This document shows, in pieces, positions 1 to 6,974 of a stretch of 10,649 nucleotides of DNA. Position 1 is the first letter of the stretch; each line of letters opens with the position of its first letter. Location: the NCBI GenBank assembly GCA_029864225.1, contig JAOTTU010000064.1, forward strand, positions 1 through 10,649. Reading direction: 5' to 3'. Both the position numbers and the translations under genes were made by a program. This DNA comes from Gammaproteobacteria bacterium (GTDB lineage: Bacteria; Pseudomonadota; Gammaproteobacteria; UBA9214). Under the pieces are notes generated by a model. It saw only the letters and a list, made by a program, of their open reading frames with translations. It was not told the origin of the DNA and did no database searches.

Positions 1-1007
1 AGAAACTCGGATCGCTGGGTGACAAGCAGGCGCGTGTCGGTCGCATCGCGACATCCCTCGCAGACCAACTCGGCTTTAATAATGAGTACGTACAACGCGC
101 GGCCGCCCTGTGCAAATGCGACCTGTTGACCAGCATGGTCTTCGAGTTCCCTGAACTGCAGGGCATCATGGGACGCTACTATGCCACGCATGACGGTGAA
201 GCCGGCGAGGTGGCCGTGGCACTGGATGAACAGTACCAGCCCCGCTTTGCCGGTGATGCCCTGCCCGTGACCTCAACCGGCCAGGCACTGGCGATCGCCG
301 ATCGTCTGGATACGCTGGTAGGCATCTTTGCCATCGGCCAGACGCCCACCGGCGACAAGGACCCCTTCGGGCTGCGGCGCGCGGCTCTCGGCATATTGCG
401 TATCCTCATCGAGAAGCGGCTCGACCTGGACCTGCGCTCACTGATCGACACGGCCGCTGCCGGCTTCGCCGATGGCCTGGTCACCGACCTGAATGCGGAC
501 GAACTGTTCGGCTTCATGATGGAGCGCCTGCGCGGCTATTACCTGGAACAGGACTACGACGCCGACGAATATGCAGCGGTGCTAGCACGCCAGCCCCGAC
601 GCCCGCTGGACTTTGATCAGCGCCTGGCCGCGGTAAAGGCGTTCCGCAGGCTACCCGAGTCGGCCAGCCTGGCCGCAGCGAACAAGCGCATCCGCAACAT
701 CCTGCGCAAGGCGGAAACCGCCATACCCGTGTACCATGACCAGGCCCTGTTGCAGGAGCCGGCCGAACAGGCGCTGGCGGCCGCGATCGCCAGGCTCGAG
801 TCAGTGGTAAGCCCGCTGTTCGAAAACCGTGACTACACCGAGGCGCTGCGCAAGCTCGCCGCCCTGCAGGCACCGGTCGACAAATTCTTTGATGATGTCA
901 TGGTGATGACCGACGATAGCGCGTTGCGCGACAATCGCCTGGCCTTGCTTAATGCCCTGTCCGGACTGTTTCTGCAGGTTGCCGATATATCGCGCCTGCC
1001 GGGTTAG
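1..1007 (+). CDS. glyS: Glycyl-tRNA synthetase beta subunit, 3' part
   Basis: Beta subunit of the tetrameric (alpha2beta2) bacterial glycyl-tRNA synthetase, which charges tRNA-Gly in the cytoplasm. The gene enters from the left edge: the reading frame is open from base 3, starting KLGSLGDKQARVGRIA, and ends at the TAG at 1005-1007. About 334 C-terminal residues are visible, whereas full proteins are about 690 residues. A TTG at 126 is internal and not a start. Recognisable blocks are LVGIFAIGQTPTGDKDPFGL followed by RRAALGILRIL (bases about 312-405), and the family's C-terminal ending VDKFFDDVMVM...NRLALL...VADIS, which belongs to the anticodon-binding part. The partner glyQ would be expected just to the left, outside the window. 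glyS near gmhB and an lptA-like gene, facing gyrB, is the Pseudomonas origin arrangement. No clear intrinsic terminator follows. Confidence 0.96.
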   Translation, partial: KLGSLGDKQARVGRIATSLADQLGFNNEYVQRAAALCKCDLLTSMVFEFPELQGIMGRYYATHDGEAGEVAVALDEQYQPRFAGDALPVTSTGQALAIADRLDTLVGIFAIGQTPTGDKDPFGLRRAALGILRILIEKRLDLDLRSLIDTAAAGFADGLVTDLNADELFGFMMERLRGYYLEQDYDADEYAAVLARQPRRPLDFDQRLAAVKAFRRLPESASLAAANKRIRNILRKAETAIPVYHDQALLQEPAEQALAAAIARLESVVSPLFENRDYTEALRKLAALQAPVDKFFDDVMVMTDDSALRDNRLALLNALSGLFLQVADISRLPG

Positions 1008-1097
1008 TAGAAACAAGCATTCACCGCACGACTGCAGGTAGAAAGTGAAACCGGGAACCGGTCGAGAGACTGGCCTGGGCCATGCGGGAGGTAGAGC

Positions 1098-1370
1098 AAC
1101 GCAGGACACAGTTGCCTAAAAACGCAGAGAACGCCGAGTAAAAAAGAAAAAACTTCTCACCGCAAAGGCGCGCAGGACACAAAGAAGAAATTATTGTTAA
1201 AACTCCGACCGGGGAACGAAAAACATACGATCATCTGTCATGGCCGAGGTGCTTTTTTATAGCATGAATTGTGTTTTGACTTTGCGCTTTGCGCCTTTGC
1301 GGTGAATAATCTTTATACATGCGATATTGTTTATTGTGTTCTCTGCGTCCTTTGCGTCTCTGCGGTAGAT
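1098..1370. repeat. Inverted pair of CGCAGAG/CGCAAAG-type intergenic repeats
   Basis: This fills most of the 403-base gap between glyS and the MazG-like gene. Two copies of one element face each other. ACGCAGAGAAC at 1122-1132 is the exact reverse complement of 1338-1348. CACCGCAAAGGCGC at 1158-1171 is the exact reverse complement of 1291-1304. Within each copy the two blocks are about 25-35 bases apart. The right copy also contains CTTTGCG at 1280, 1287, 1295 and 1350 and CTCTGCG at 1341 and 1358, giving a 7-9 base periodicity. CGCAGGACACA occurs directly at 1100-1110 and 1171-1181. I find no open reading frame of note and no transposase. The nature is uncertain: it could be a non-coding dispersed intergenic repeat, a MITE-like element or a large transcript hairpin. 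Confidence 0.7.
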
Positions 1371-1410
1371 TTTCAATTTTTTAGATGCAATACCAGCCAC
1401 TGGTACAGTT

Positions 1411-1746
1411 ATGAGTAATAATGATTCCTACAACGATATGCTGGCCGCCGTACAGGCCTTTCATGACAAGCACGATTTCAAGCACACCGGCGGCGAGGAA
1501 CTGGCCTACCGGGTTGCACTGATGACGGAGGAACTTGGCGAGATCTCGGCTTGTGTCACCAAGGGCAAGGAGACACGCAAGCTTGCCGAGGAATGTGCCG
1601 ACCTGTTTATACTGCTGATCGGCACCGCCATCGCAGCGGATTTCGATCTCAAGGGTGCCTTATGGGACAAGATGGACAAGCTTATGCAGCGTGACTCGCG
1701 CATGATCAACGGCCGTATCCGCGTTTCCGAGTTCAGGGACACATGA
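1411..1746 (+). CDS. MazG-like nucleotide pyrophosphohydrolase
   Basis: A small 111-residue protein of the all-alpha NTP pyrophosphohydrolase (MazG-like) superfamily. These enzymes hydrolyse nucleoside triphosphates to monophosphates plus pyrophosphate, often as house-cleaning of abnormal nucleotides; the substrate here cannot be told. The Mg2+-binding signature is visible: EELGE at residues 40-44 (E40, E41, E44) on one helix and EECAD at 60-64 (E61, D64) on the next, matching EExxE...ExxD. Its length suits a single-domain, dimeric member rather than the two-domain MazG of E. coli. The ATG at 1411 has no strong Shine-Dalgarno sequence. A short stem (TACCAG at 1391-1396 with CTGGTA at 1400-1405) lies just upstream. 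The stop is 10 bases before gmhB, so the two are probably co-transcribed. To my knowledge this gene is not a constant part of the gmhB-lptA origin cluster. Confidence 0.82.
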   Translation: MSNNDSYNDMLAAVQAFHDKHDFKHTGGEELAYRVALMTEELGEISACVTKGKETRKLAEECADLFILLIGTAIAADFDLKGALWDKMDKLMQRDSRMINGRIRVSEFRDT

Positions 1747-1756
1747 GACCGCCTCG

Positions 1757-2302
1757 ATGAAACTGGTTATCCTGGAACGTGATGGGGTCATTAACAATGA
1801 TATGGATGATGCCGTGACCTCACCCGCCGAATGGCAACCCATTCCCGGCAGCCTGGCGGCCCTAGCCCGACTGCATCGTGCCGGCTGGCGCGTTGTCGTG
1901 GCCACCAACCAGTCCGGGATCGCCCGCAAGCGGCTCGATCTCGATACACTAGCGCTGATCCACGATAAGATGCACCGGGCCGTAGCCGAGGCTGGTGGCC
2001 TCATCGACGCAGTATTTTTCTGCCCGCATGCAGCGGACGAGGATTGTGAATGCCGCAAGCCCAAACCCGGCCTGTACCTGGATATTGCCCATCGTCTGCG
2101 TATCGGCCTGAAAGGCGTACCGGTTATCGGCCACTCACTGAATGACCTGCAGGCGGCCCGTGCGGTGGGTGCTCTCCCGATTCTGGTCAAGACCGGCAAG
2201 GGTTCCGAAACCCTCGCCCACCCCGATCTGGGTTCGGATGTCTCCGTGTTCAGAGACCTGACCAGTGCGGTGGATGCCCTGTTGGCCCCCAATGCCGGCT
2301 AG
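1757..2302 (+). CDS. gmhB: GmhB-like HAD phosphatase with altered active-site acids
   Basis: Homologue of D-glycero-D-manno-heptose-1,7-bisphosphate 7-phosphatase, a cytoplasmic HAD-family enzyme of ADP-heptose synthesis for the LPS inner core. The 181-residue length is normal. The family framework is present: RDGVIN near the N terminus, TNQSGIA at 50-56 (motif II), a zinc-type cluster C89-P-H91...C97-x-C99, RKPKPG at 100-105 (motif III region) and NDLQAARAVG at 129-138. Two positions depart from the family. Motif I reads L-E7-R-D9-G where the nucleophilic Asp is expected (LDRDG), and motif IV reads G125-H126-S where Gly-Asp is expected. Both codons are clear in the DNA (GAA at 1775-1777, CAC at 2132-2134). 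These changes would be expected to weaken or abolish phosphatase activity, yet the frame is intact. It lies 10 bases after the MazG-like gene and 16 bases before the acyltransferase gene. Confidence 0.85.
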   Translation: MKLVILERDGVINNDMDDAVTSPAEWQPIPGSLAALARLHRAGWRVVVATNQSGIARKRLDLDTLALIHDKMHRAVAEAGGLIDAVFFCPHAADEDCECRKPKPGLYLDIAHRLRIGLKGVPVIGHSLNDLQAARAVGALPILVKTGKGSETLAHPDLGSDVSVFRDLTSAVDALLAPNAG

Positions 2303-2318
2303 CTGCCAGACCTGTTAA

Positions 2319-3071
2319 ATGCCACAACCCAATAATGAACAACCTTCCCGGCCTGTCCTGTTAGTGCGCGCCACGGCCTTCTGGATCGTGTTTGCGCCAA
2401 CCACCGTCATCGCGGCCATCCTCGTTGTACTGATGTTCCCGTTCCCGCTCACCAGCCGCCAGGCATTCGTTATCACTTATGTGCGCTTCATACTCTGGTG
2501 GCTGCGCATCACCTGCAAACTCGACCATGAAATACAGGGCATCGAGCATATCCCCCCCGATACCGGTATCGTCTTTTCCAAGCACCAGTCCACTTGGGAG
2601 ACCTTTGCCATTCAGATCATATTTCCGGCGCAGATCTGGGTCACCAAGCGCGAACTGCTCTGGGTCCCGTTCTTCGGCTGGGCACTGGCACTGATGAAAC
2701 CGATCGCACTCAACCGCGGCAGCGGACGTGCCGCCGTCGAACAACTGGTCAAGCAAGGCATGGAGCGCCTCGACGCGGGCCTGTGGGTCATCCTGTTTCC
2801 CGAGGGGACCCGGGTGGCGCCAGGCAGGAAGGGGCGTTACAAGATCGGTGGCGCGGTACTCGCTGAGCGTTCCGGCTACCCGATCATCCCCGTTGCCCAT
2901 AATGCCGGCGAATACTGGCCGCGCCGCAGCTTTATCAAATACCCTGGCACCATTCAGGTACGCATCGGGGCGCCGATTTCATCCAACAGTAAATCTGCCC
3001 AGCAGATACTTCAGGAGGCCTCCGGATGGATTGAATCCAGCATGACTGAGATCACCACCCTGAAGGACTGA
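2319..3071 (+). CDS. PlsC-family 1-acylglycerol-3-phosphate acyltransferase (LptA-like)
   Basis: A membrane-associated acyltransferase of 250 residues, expected to transfer an acyl chain to lysophosphatidic acid to form phosphatidic acid, the phospholipid precursor. A hydrophobic segment at about residues 17-42 is a likely membrane anchor. The PlsC motifs run in order: motif I K88-HQSTWE (H89 and E94, an HX4E form of the usual HX4D catalytic dyad), motif II around ALNRGSGR (130-137), motif III FPEGTR (160-165) for glycerol-phosphate binding, and motif IV around YPIIPVAHNAG. The position next to gmhB and facing gyrB matches P. aeruginosa lptA (PA0005), so a secondary, LptA-like role beside a main plsC is plausible. 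The start at 2319 lies 16 bases after the gmhB stop with no strong ribosome-binding site, suggesting translational coupling. Substrate and role are inferred from the family and the neighbours. Confidence 0.9.
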   Translation: MPQPNNEQPSRPVLLVRATAFWIVFAPTTVIAAILVVLMFPFPLTSRQAFVITYVRFILWWLRITCKLDHEIQGIEHIPPDTGIVFSKHQSTWETFAIQIIFPAQIWVTKRELLWVPFFGWALALMKPIALNRGSGRAAVEQLVKQGMERLDAGLWVILFPEGTRVAPGRKGRYKIGGAVLAERSGYPIIPVAHNAGEYWPRRSFIKYPGTIQVRIGAPISSNSKSAQQILQEASGWIESSMTEITTLKD

Positions 3072-3400
3072 GTATCGACCCGGATGCACCCCCTGCCCGC
3101 CAGGTTCCACACCCCAGAGCAAACACCTGTAAGACCTATATTTATAGTTTACCCTATATATTATGCCTGCTCTTGTTGCAGACCACGCTTGTGCAGACTC
3201 CAGCGGCTGGGTTCAAGCCCAGCCAAAAACAGGATATTAAAATAATGCATGCATTAATATTAGTGTAATCAAAAATATTAACTAATTGATTATATTGAAA
3301 ACAGCTCTGCTCAAAAAAATTAACTATGCGATAAACCGGGCCATCACTCACCCCCATACCGCACTCACCCGACCGTCTTCAGCCAGCCAGTCAGGGGGTA
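3072..3400. other. AT-rich intergenic stretch between convergent genes
   Basis: This 329-base gap separates the 3' ends of the acyltransferase gene (plus) and gyrB (minus). Its middle, about 3225-3325, is strikingly AT-rich compared with the surrounding genes. It holds a perfect hairpin, GGCTGGG at 3205-3211 with CCCAGCC at 3218-3224 and a 6-base loop, and a perfect 14-base palindrome TAATGCATGCATTA at 3243-3256. The hairpin is followed by A5 on the plus strand, so it is not a canonical intrinsic terminator in either direction. A minus-strand reading frame at 3154-3357 has low-complexity AT-rich codons and no recognisable motif, and I do not call it. Transcription from both sides must end here or nearby, possibly by Rho. 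Confidence 0.55.
3205..3224. other. Perfect 7-bp hairpin
   Basis: GGCTGGG and CCCAGCC are exact complements around a TTCAAG loop. It may help stop or stabilise transcripts of the convergent acyltransferase and gyrB genes. The adjoining tract is A-rich on the plus strand, so the reverse transcript has U's before the stem, not after it. I therefore do not call it a terminator. Confidence 0.5.
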
Positions 3401-5821
3401 TCAGATATCCAGGTTGGAAACCGTCAAGGCATTTTGCTCAATGAAATCCCGGCGTGGTTCCACATGATCGCCCATCAGGGTAGTGAAGATTTCGTCCGAA
3501 CCCACGGCATCCTCGATCTGTACCTGCAGCAGTCGGCGGGTCGCCGGGTCCATGGTGGTCTCCCATAGCTGTTCGGGATTCATCTCGCCCAGGCCCTTGT
3601 AGCGCTGGATATGCTGGCCGCGCTTGGCCTCATCCAGCAACCAGGTCAATGCCTGCTTGAAGGAGTGCACCACTTCCCGGCGGTCCCCGCGTTGCACATA
3701 GGCGCCTTCCCCGAGCAGCCCATCCAGTTGGGTACCCAGGGCGGTGATACGCTCGTATTCGCCGGTCGTGAAAAACTCGCTGGTGAAGCTTTGCTCGGCG
3801 GCCACGATACCATGGGTCCACTTGCTGAATTTGGCGACAAAACCGTTCTCCTCCGCGTTCGGTTCCACCTCGACGGTATAACGCTTGCCGGCAGGTTGGC
3901 TTGCGTTCATGCGCAGTTCGAGCTCCTTGAACCAGGCGCTCACGGCCTCGGTATCCTGCACTGCAGTCGCTTCGAGTATCGTCATGTAGATCATCTTTTC
4001 AAGGATGTCGGTATCGTAGCGGCGCGCCAGGCGGCGGATGGTCGCCATCACCGCCATGTATTGGCTGGCCAGCGCCTCCAGGGCGGTGCTGCTCAGGGGG
4101 GGGGCATCCGGATTGACATACAGCTGCGCCTTGTCGACCGCCGCCTGCAAGAGCAGAGCATTTAACGATGCATCATCCTTAACATATTGTTCTTGTTTGC
4201 CTTTTTTAACTTTATAGAGTGGCGGCTGGGCAATATAGATATACCCGCGCTCGATCAACTCATGCATCTGACGATAGAAAAAGGTCAACAGTAGGGTGCG
4301 GATATGAGAACCATCCACGTCAGCATCCGTCATAATGATGATGCGGTGGTAGCGTAATTTGTCAGGGTCGAATTCCTCCCGGCCGATGCCGCAGCCCATG
4401 GCTGTGATCAAGGTGCCGACCTCGACCGAGGACAACATCTTGTCAAAGCGCGCCTTCTCTACATTCAGAATCTTGCCCTTCAGCGGCAGGATGGCCTGGT
4501 TCTTGCGATTGCGCCCCTGCTTGGCTGAACCGCCCGCAGAATCACCCTCGACCAGGAACAGTTCGGACAGGGCCGGGTCGCGTTCCTGACAATCGGCCAG
4601 TTTGCCCGGCAGGCCGGCCACGTCCAGGGCGCCCTTGCGGCGCGTCATTTCGCGCGCCTTGCGGGCGGCCTCGCGGGCACGGGCCGCATCCACGATCTTG
4701 GATGTGATCGCCTTGGCCTCTGCTGGATTCTCCAGCAGGTAGTTCTGGAACTGTTCACCGACCTGGGACTCGACAATTCCCTTGATTTCCGAGGACACCA
4801 GCTTTTCCTTGGTCTGCGACGAAAACTTCGGGTCCGGCACTTTCACGGACAGCACTGCGGTCAGGCCTTCGCGGGCATCATCACCGGTGGCCGAGACTTT
4901 GGCCTTGCGCATGATGCCCTCTTTCTCCATGTACTGGTTCAGGGTCCGCGTCAGGGCACTACGAAAACCTGCCAAATGGGTACCCCCGTCACGCTGGGGA
5001 ATGTTGTTGGTAAAGCAGAAGATGTTTTCCTGGTAGGAATCGTTCCACTGCATCGCAACCTCGACCCCGACGTCGTCCTTGTCACCGTTGAAATAGAACA
5101 CGGTCGGATGCAGCGGGGTTTTATTACGGTTGAGGTGCTTCACGAAGGCCTTGATGCCGCCCTGGTATTCAAATATATCCTCTTTGTCGGTACGCTTATC
5201 GACCAGCCTGATGCGTACACCGGAATTCAAAAAAGAAAGCTCTCTCAGTCGCTTGGCAAGGATATCGTAGTGGTATTCGGTATCCGTAAAGATCTCTCTG
5301 CTGGGCTTGAAACAGACCTCGGTGCCGGTCTTGTCAGTCTTACCGATGCTCTCCAGTGGCGCCTGAGGCTCACCCAGATGATATTCCTGGGTAAAGATCT
5401 GGCCATCGCGCTGTATGGTCAGGCGCAGGTATTCAGACAGGGCATTCACCACCGAGACACCCACGCCGTGCAGTCCTCCGGACACCTTGTAGGAATTGTC
5501 ATCGAATTTACCACCGGCGTGCAAAACGGTCATGATGACCTCGGCCGCTGAACGTCCCTCCTCCGGGTGCATGTCGACCGGGATGCCACGCCCGTCGTCC
5601 GTAATGGTGACGGATTGATCGCTGTGCAGAATGACATTGATTTCATGGCAATGGCCGGCCAGCGCTTCATCAATGGCATTGTCGACGACCTCAAACACCA
5701 TATGGTGCAGACCGGTGCCATCATCTGTATCGCCGATGTACATACCCGGCCGCTTGCGCACGGCGTCCAGGCCTTTGAGTACCTTAATATTGGATGATGT
5801 ATAGGAATTGATGTCGGTCAT
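3401..5821 (-). CDS. gyrB: DNA gyrase subunit B
   Basis: ATPase subunit of DNA gyrase (GyrA2GyrB2), which introduces negative supercoils. The 806-residue length fits the long gammaproteobacterial form with the extra insertion in the Toprim region. The GHKL ATPase domain shows E44-VVDN48-AIDEA, DDGRGIP (75-81), K105 in HAGGKFD and GGLHGVG (115-121). The transducer shows QRDGGTHLAGF (276-286) and K338 in SSQTKEK. The Toprim domain shows EGDSAGGSA (425-433), PLKGKILN (446-453) and DADVDG (499-504). The C terminus has RYKGLGEMNPEQLWETTMDP, which contacts GyrA. D427, K448 and S465, matching E. coli D426, K447 and S464 of the quinolone-resistance region, are wild type. The start is ATG at 5819-5821, with AAGGA on the minus strand (5829-5833) 7 bases upstream. 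The recF stop is only 24 bases upstream, so it is probably read with recF and dnaN. Confidence 0.99.
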   Translation of the reverse strand: MTDINSYTSSNIKVLKGLDAVRKRPGMYIGDTDDGTGLHHMVFEVVDNAIDEALAGHCHEINVILHSDQSVTITDDGRGIPVDMHPEEGRSAAEVIMTVLHAGGKFDDNSYKVSGGLHGVGVSVVNALSEYLRLTIQRDGQIFTQEYHLGEPQAPLESIGKTDKTGTEVCFKPSREIFTDTEYHYDILAKRLRELSFLNSGVRIRLVDKRTDKEDIFEYQGGIKAFVKHLNRNKTPLHPTVFYFNGDKDDVGVEVAMQWNDSYQENIFCFTNNIPQRDGGTHLAGFRSALTRTLNQYMEKEGIMRKAKVSATGDDAREGLTAVLSVKVPDPKFSSQTKEKLVSSEIKGIVESQVGEQFQNYLLENPAEAKAITSKIVDAARAREAARKAREMTRRKGALDVAGLPGKLADCQERDPALSELFLVEGDSAGGSAKQGRNRKNQAILPLKGKILNVEKARFDKMLSSVEVGTLITAMGCGIGREEFDPDKLRYHRIIIMTDADVDGSHIRTLLLTFFYRQMHELIERGYIYIAQPPLYKVKKGKQEQYVKDDASLNALLLQAAVDKAQLYVNPDAPPLSSTALEALASQYMAVMATIRRLARRYDTDILEKMIYMTILEATAVQDTEAVSAWFKELELRMNASQPAGKRYTVEVEPNAEENGFVAKFSKWTHGIVAAEQSFTSEFFTTGEYERITALGTQLDGLLGEGAYVQRGDRREVVHSFKQALTWLLDEAKRGQHIQRYKGLGEMNPEQLWETTMDPATRRLLQVQIEDAVGSDEIFTTLMGDHVEPRRDFIEQNALTVSNLDI

Positions 5822-5845
5822 GGCAGAATCCTTGGATTAACCGAG

Positions 5846-6943
5846 TCATTGTACCACTTCCCGTATGGTGCCATGTTCCACGTGGAACCTTTTGTGTACT
5901 GGCCACGCGCCAAGATCCAGCGAGCGGGTATCGATCGCGGTCACGAAGACCTGGGTCTCCAGCTCAGCCAGCCCCGAGAGAACCCGTGCCTGGTATTCGA
6001 CATCCAGTTCACTGGCAAGGTCGTCCAGCAAAAAGATGCCCTTCGGTACCTCCAGCGCATGCTGCAACTTCACCTGTCCCAACAGGAAGCCGACAATAAT
6101 GCTCTTTTGTTGTCCCCGGGAATAGTGAGTCCGGGCGGGCCAGTCATCCACCAGCACGGCATAATCCGCCCGGTGTGGCCCGGGCTGCGTGTAACCCCGA
6201 GACCGGTCCTTATCCAGCGATTTTTTCAGGGCCTCCGCTAACGTCAGGTCCTTCGCCCAACCCGACTGGTAACGGATAGCGAATTTTTTTCCGGGAAGCA
6301 GGAGCGTCAGTTCCCGGGCAACATGCCCGGAGAGGTCCTTGAGGTAATCGCGCCGCAACCGGTCCAGGGAAGTGGCCGCACTAACCAGTTCACTGTCCCA
6401 GACCGTAACCTGTACCGCTGGTGCATGATCTCTCAGGGCCGCGTTGCGCTGGCGCAAGGCACGTGCGTAGCGCTGCCAGGCATTCCGGTAACCGGGTTCC
6501 ACGTGAAACAGCGCCCAGTCGAGCGACTGGCGCCGGTAGCGCGGACCCCCGCTCAGGATATTGGCGGTATCGCCGGTCATGAGATGGATGGGAAAACGGC
6601 CCGCCAGATCGGAAAGCCGTCGCAGCGGCCGGCCCTCCAGGTGTATTTCATAGTTCCCGGGTCGGCGCTGGATCCCGACCGGGATAACCCGACCGTCCGG
6701 CAAACCGACGCGCCCGACCACGCGAAAGGCCGCCTGCCCATGGCGGATCAGCTGGTTGGGATCAGTCGTTCGAAAGGAATGCACCCGTCCGAGACAGTAC
6801 ACGGCCTCCAGCAGGCTGGTCTTACCCGCTGCATTGGGGCCAGTGATCAGATTCAGGCCGGGGGAAAAGGCAAGTCGCGCGGTTTCGATATTTCGGAACT
6901 GTCCGATATCGAGTCGCTGCAGTCCCGTGGCTAGAGTTGGCAA
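5846..6943 (-). CDS. recF: DNA replication and repair protein RecF
   Basis: SMC-like ATPase that acts with RecO and RecR to load RecA at single-strand gaps and stalled forks. The 365 residues are normal for the family. Walker A is GPNAAGKT (35-42), the ABC-type signature is SRGQQKS (275-281), Walker B is IFLLDD (303-308) and the D-loop is ASELD (310-314). The start is a TTG at 6941-6943: an in-frame stop sits five codons upstream and no ATG or GTG lies between. The next residues (QRLDIGQFRNIE) align with the usual RecF N terminus. No Shine-Dalgarno is visible, so translation may depend on coupling to dnaN, whose stop is 31 bases away. Two parS-like sites lie inside the gene, each encoding FHVE (residues 146-149 and 353-356). 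Confidence 0.98.
   Translation of the reverse strand: MPTLATGLQRLDIGQFRNIETARLAFSPGLNLITGPNAAGKTSLLEAVYCLGRVHSFRTTDPNQLIRHGQAAFRVVGRVGLPDGRVIPVGIQRRPGNYEIHLEGRPLRRLSDLAGRFPIHLMTGDTANILSGGPRYRRQSLDWALFHVEPGYRNAWQRYARALRQRNAALRDHAPAVQVTVWDSELVSAATSLDRLRRDYLKDLSGHVARELTLLLPGKKFAIRYQSGWAKDLTLAEALKKSLDKDRSRGYTQPGPHRADYAVLVDDWPARTHYSRGQQKSIIVGFLLGQVKLQHALEVPKGIFLLDDLASELDVEYQARVLSGLAELETQVFVTAIDTRSLDLGAWPVHKRFHVEHGTIREVVQ
5874..5889. promoter_or_regulatory. parS: parS-like centromere site 1 (within recF 3' end)
   Basis: TGTTCCACGTGGAACC matches the chromosomal parS consensus (TGTTNCACGTGAAACA type) and, as I recall, one of the P. aeruginosa parS sequences. The inner 14 bases (5875-5888) are a perfect palindrome. 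parS sites are loading points for the ParB CTPase clamp in origin segregation and cluster within a few kb of oriC. This one is about 2.3 kb from the candidate origin. parA and parB are not in the window; in this gene order they usually lie beyond yidC. Confidence 0.88.
6495..6510. promoter_or_regulatory. parS: parS-like centromere site 2 (within recF)
   Basis: GGTTCCACGTGAAACA (reverse complement TGTTTCACGTGGAACC) has the invariant CACGTG core and GTTYCAC half-sites of parS. Its inner 14 bases are palindromic apart from one pair. It lies 621 bp centre to centre from site 1 and encodes FHVE at RecF residues 146-149. It should bind ParB together with site 1. Confidence 0.87.
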
Positions 6944-6974
6944 TGAATCAAGTAGCTACCGTAGTGAGCCACGA

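Noticed and set aside
1071..1082. TGGCC-TG-GGCCA stem after glyS as its terminator
   Set aside because: A 5-bp stem with a 2-base loop and no T-tract. Too weak to call.
3205..3224. tRNA T-arm-like GGTTCAAG, hinting at a tRNA remnant or attachment site
   Set aside because: The best pairing gives a 6-base loop instead of a 7-base T loop, and no acceptor, D or anticodon arm can be found around it.
3205..3229. Hairpin as an intrinsic terminator for the acyltransferase gene or gyrB
   Set aside because: The adjoining run is A5 after the stem on the plus strand. A terminator needs T's after the stem, and neither strand has this.
3154..3357. 67-codon minus-strand reading frame in the intergenic stretch
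   Set aside because: AT-driven codon content, no motif, no ribosome-binding site, and it spans the hairpin and the palindrome. Not supported as a gene.
6460..6465. Third CACGTG core in recF as a parS site
   Set aside because: Flanks read GCAAGG and CGTAGC, with no GTTYCAC half-site on either side.
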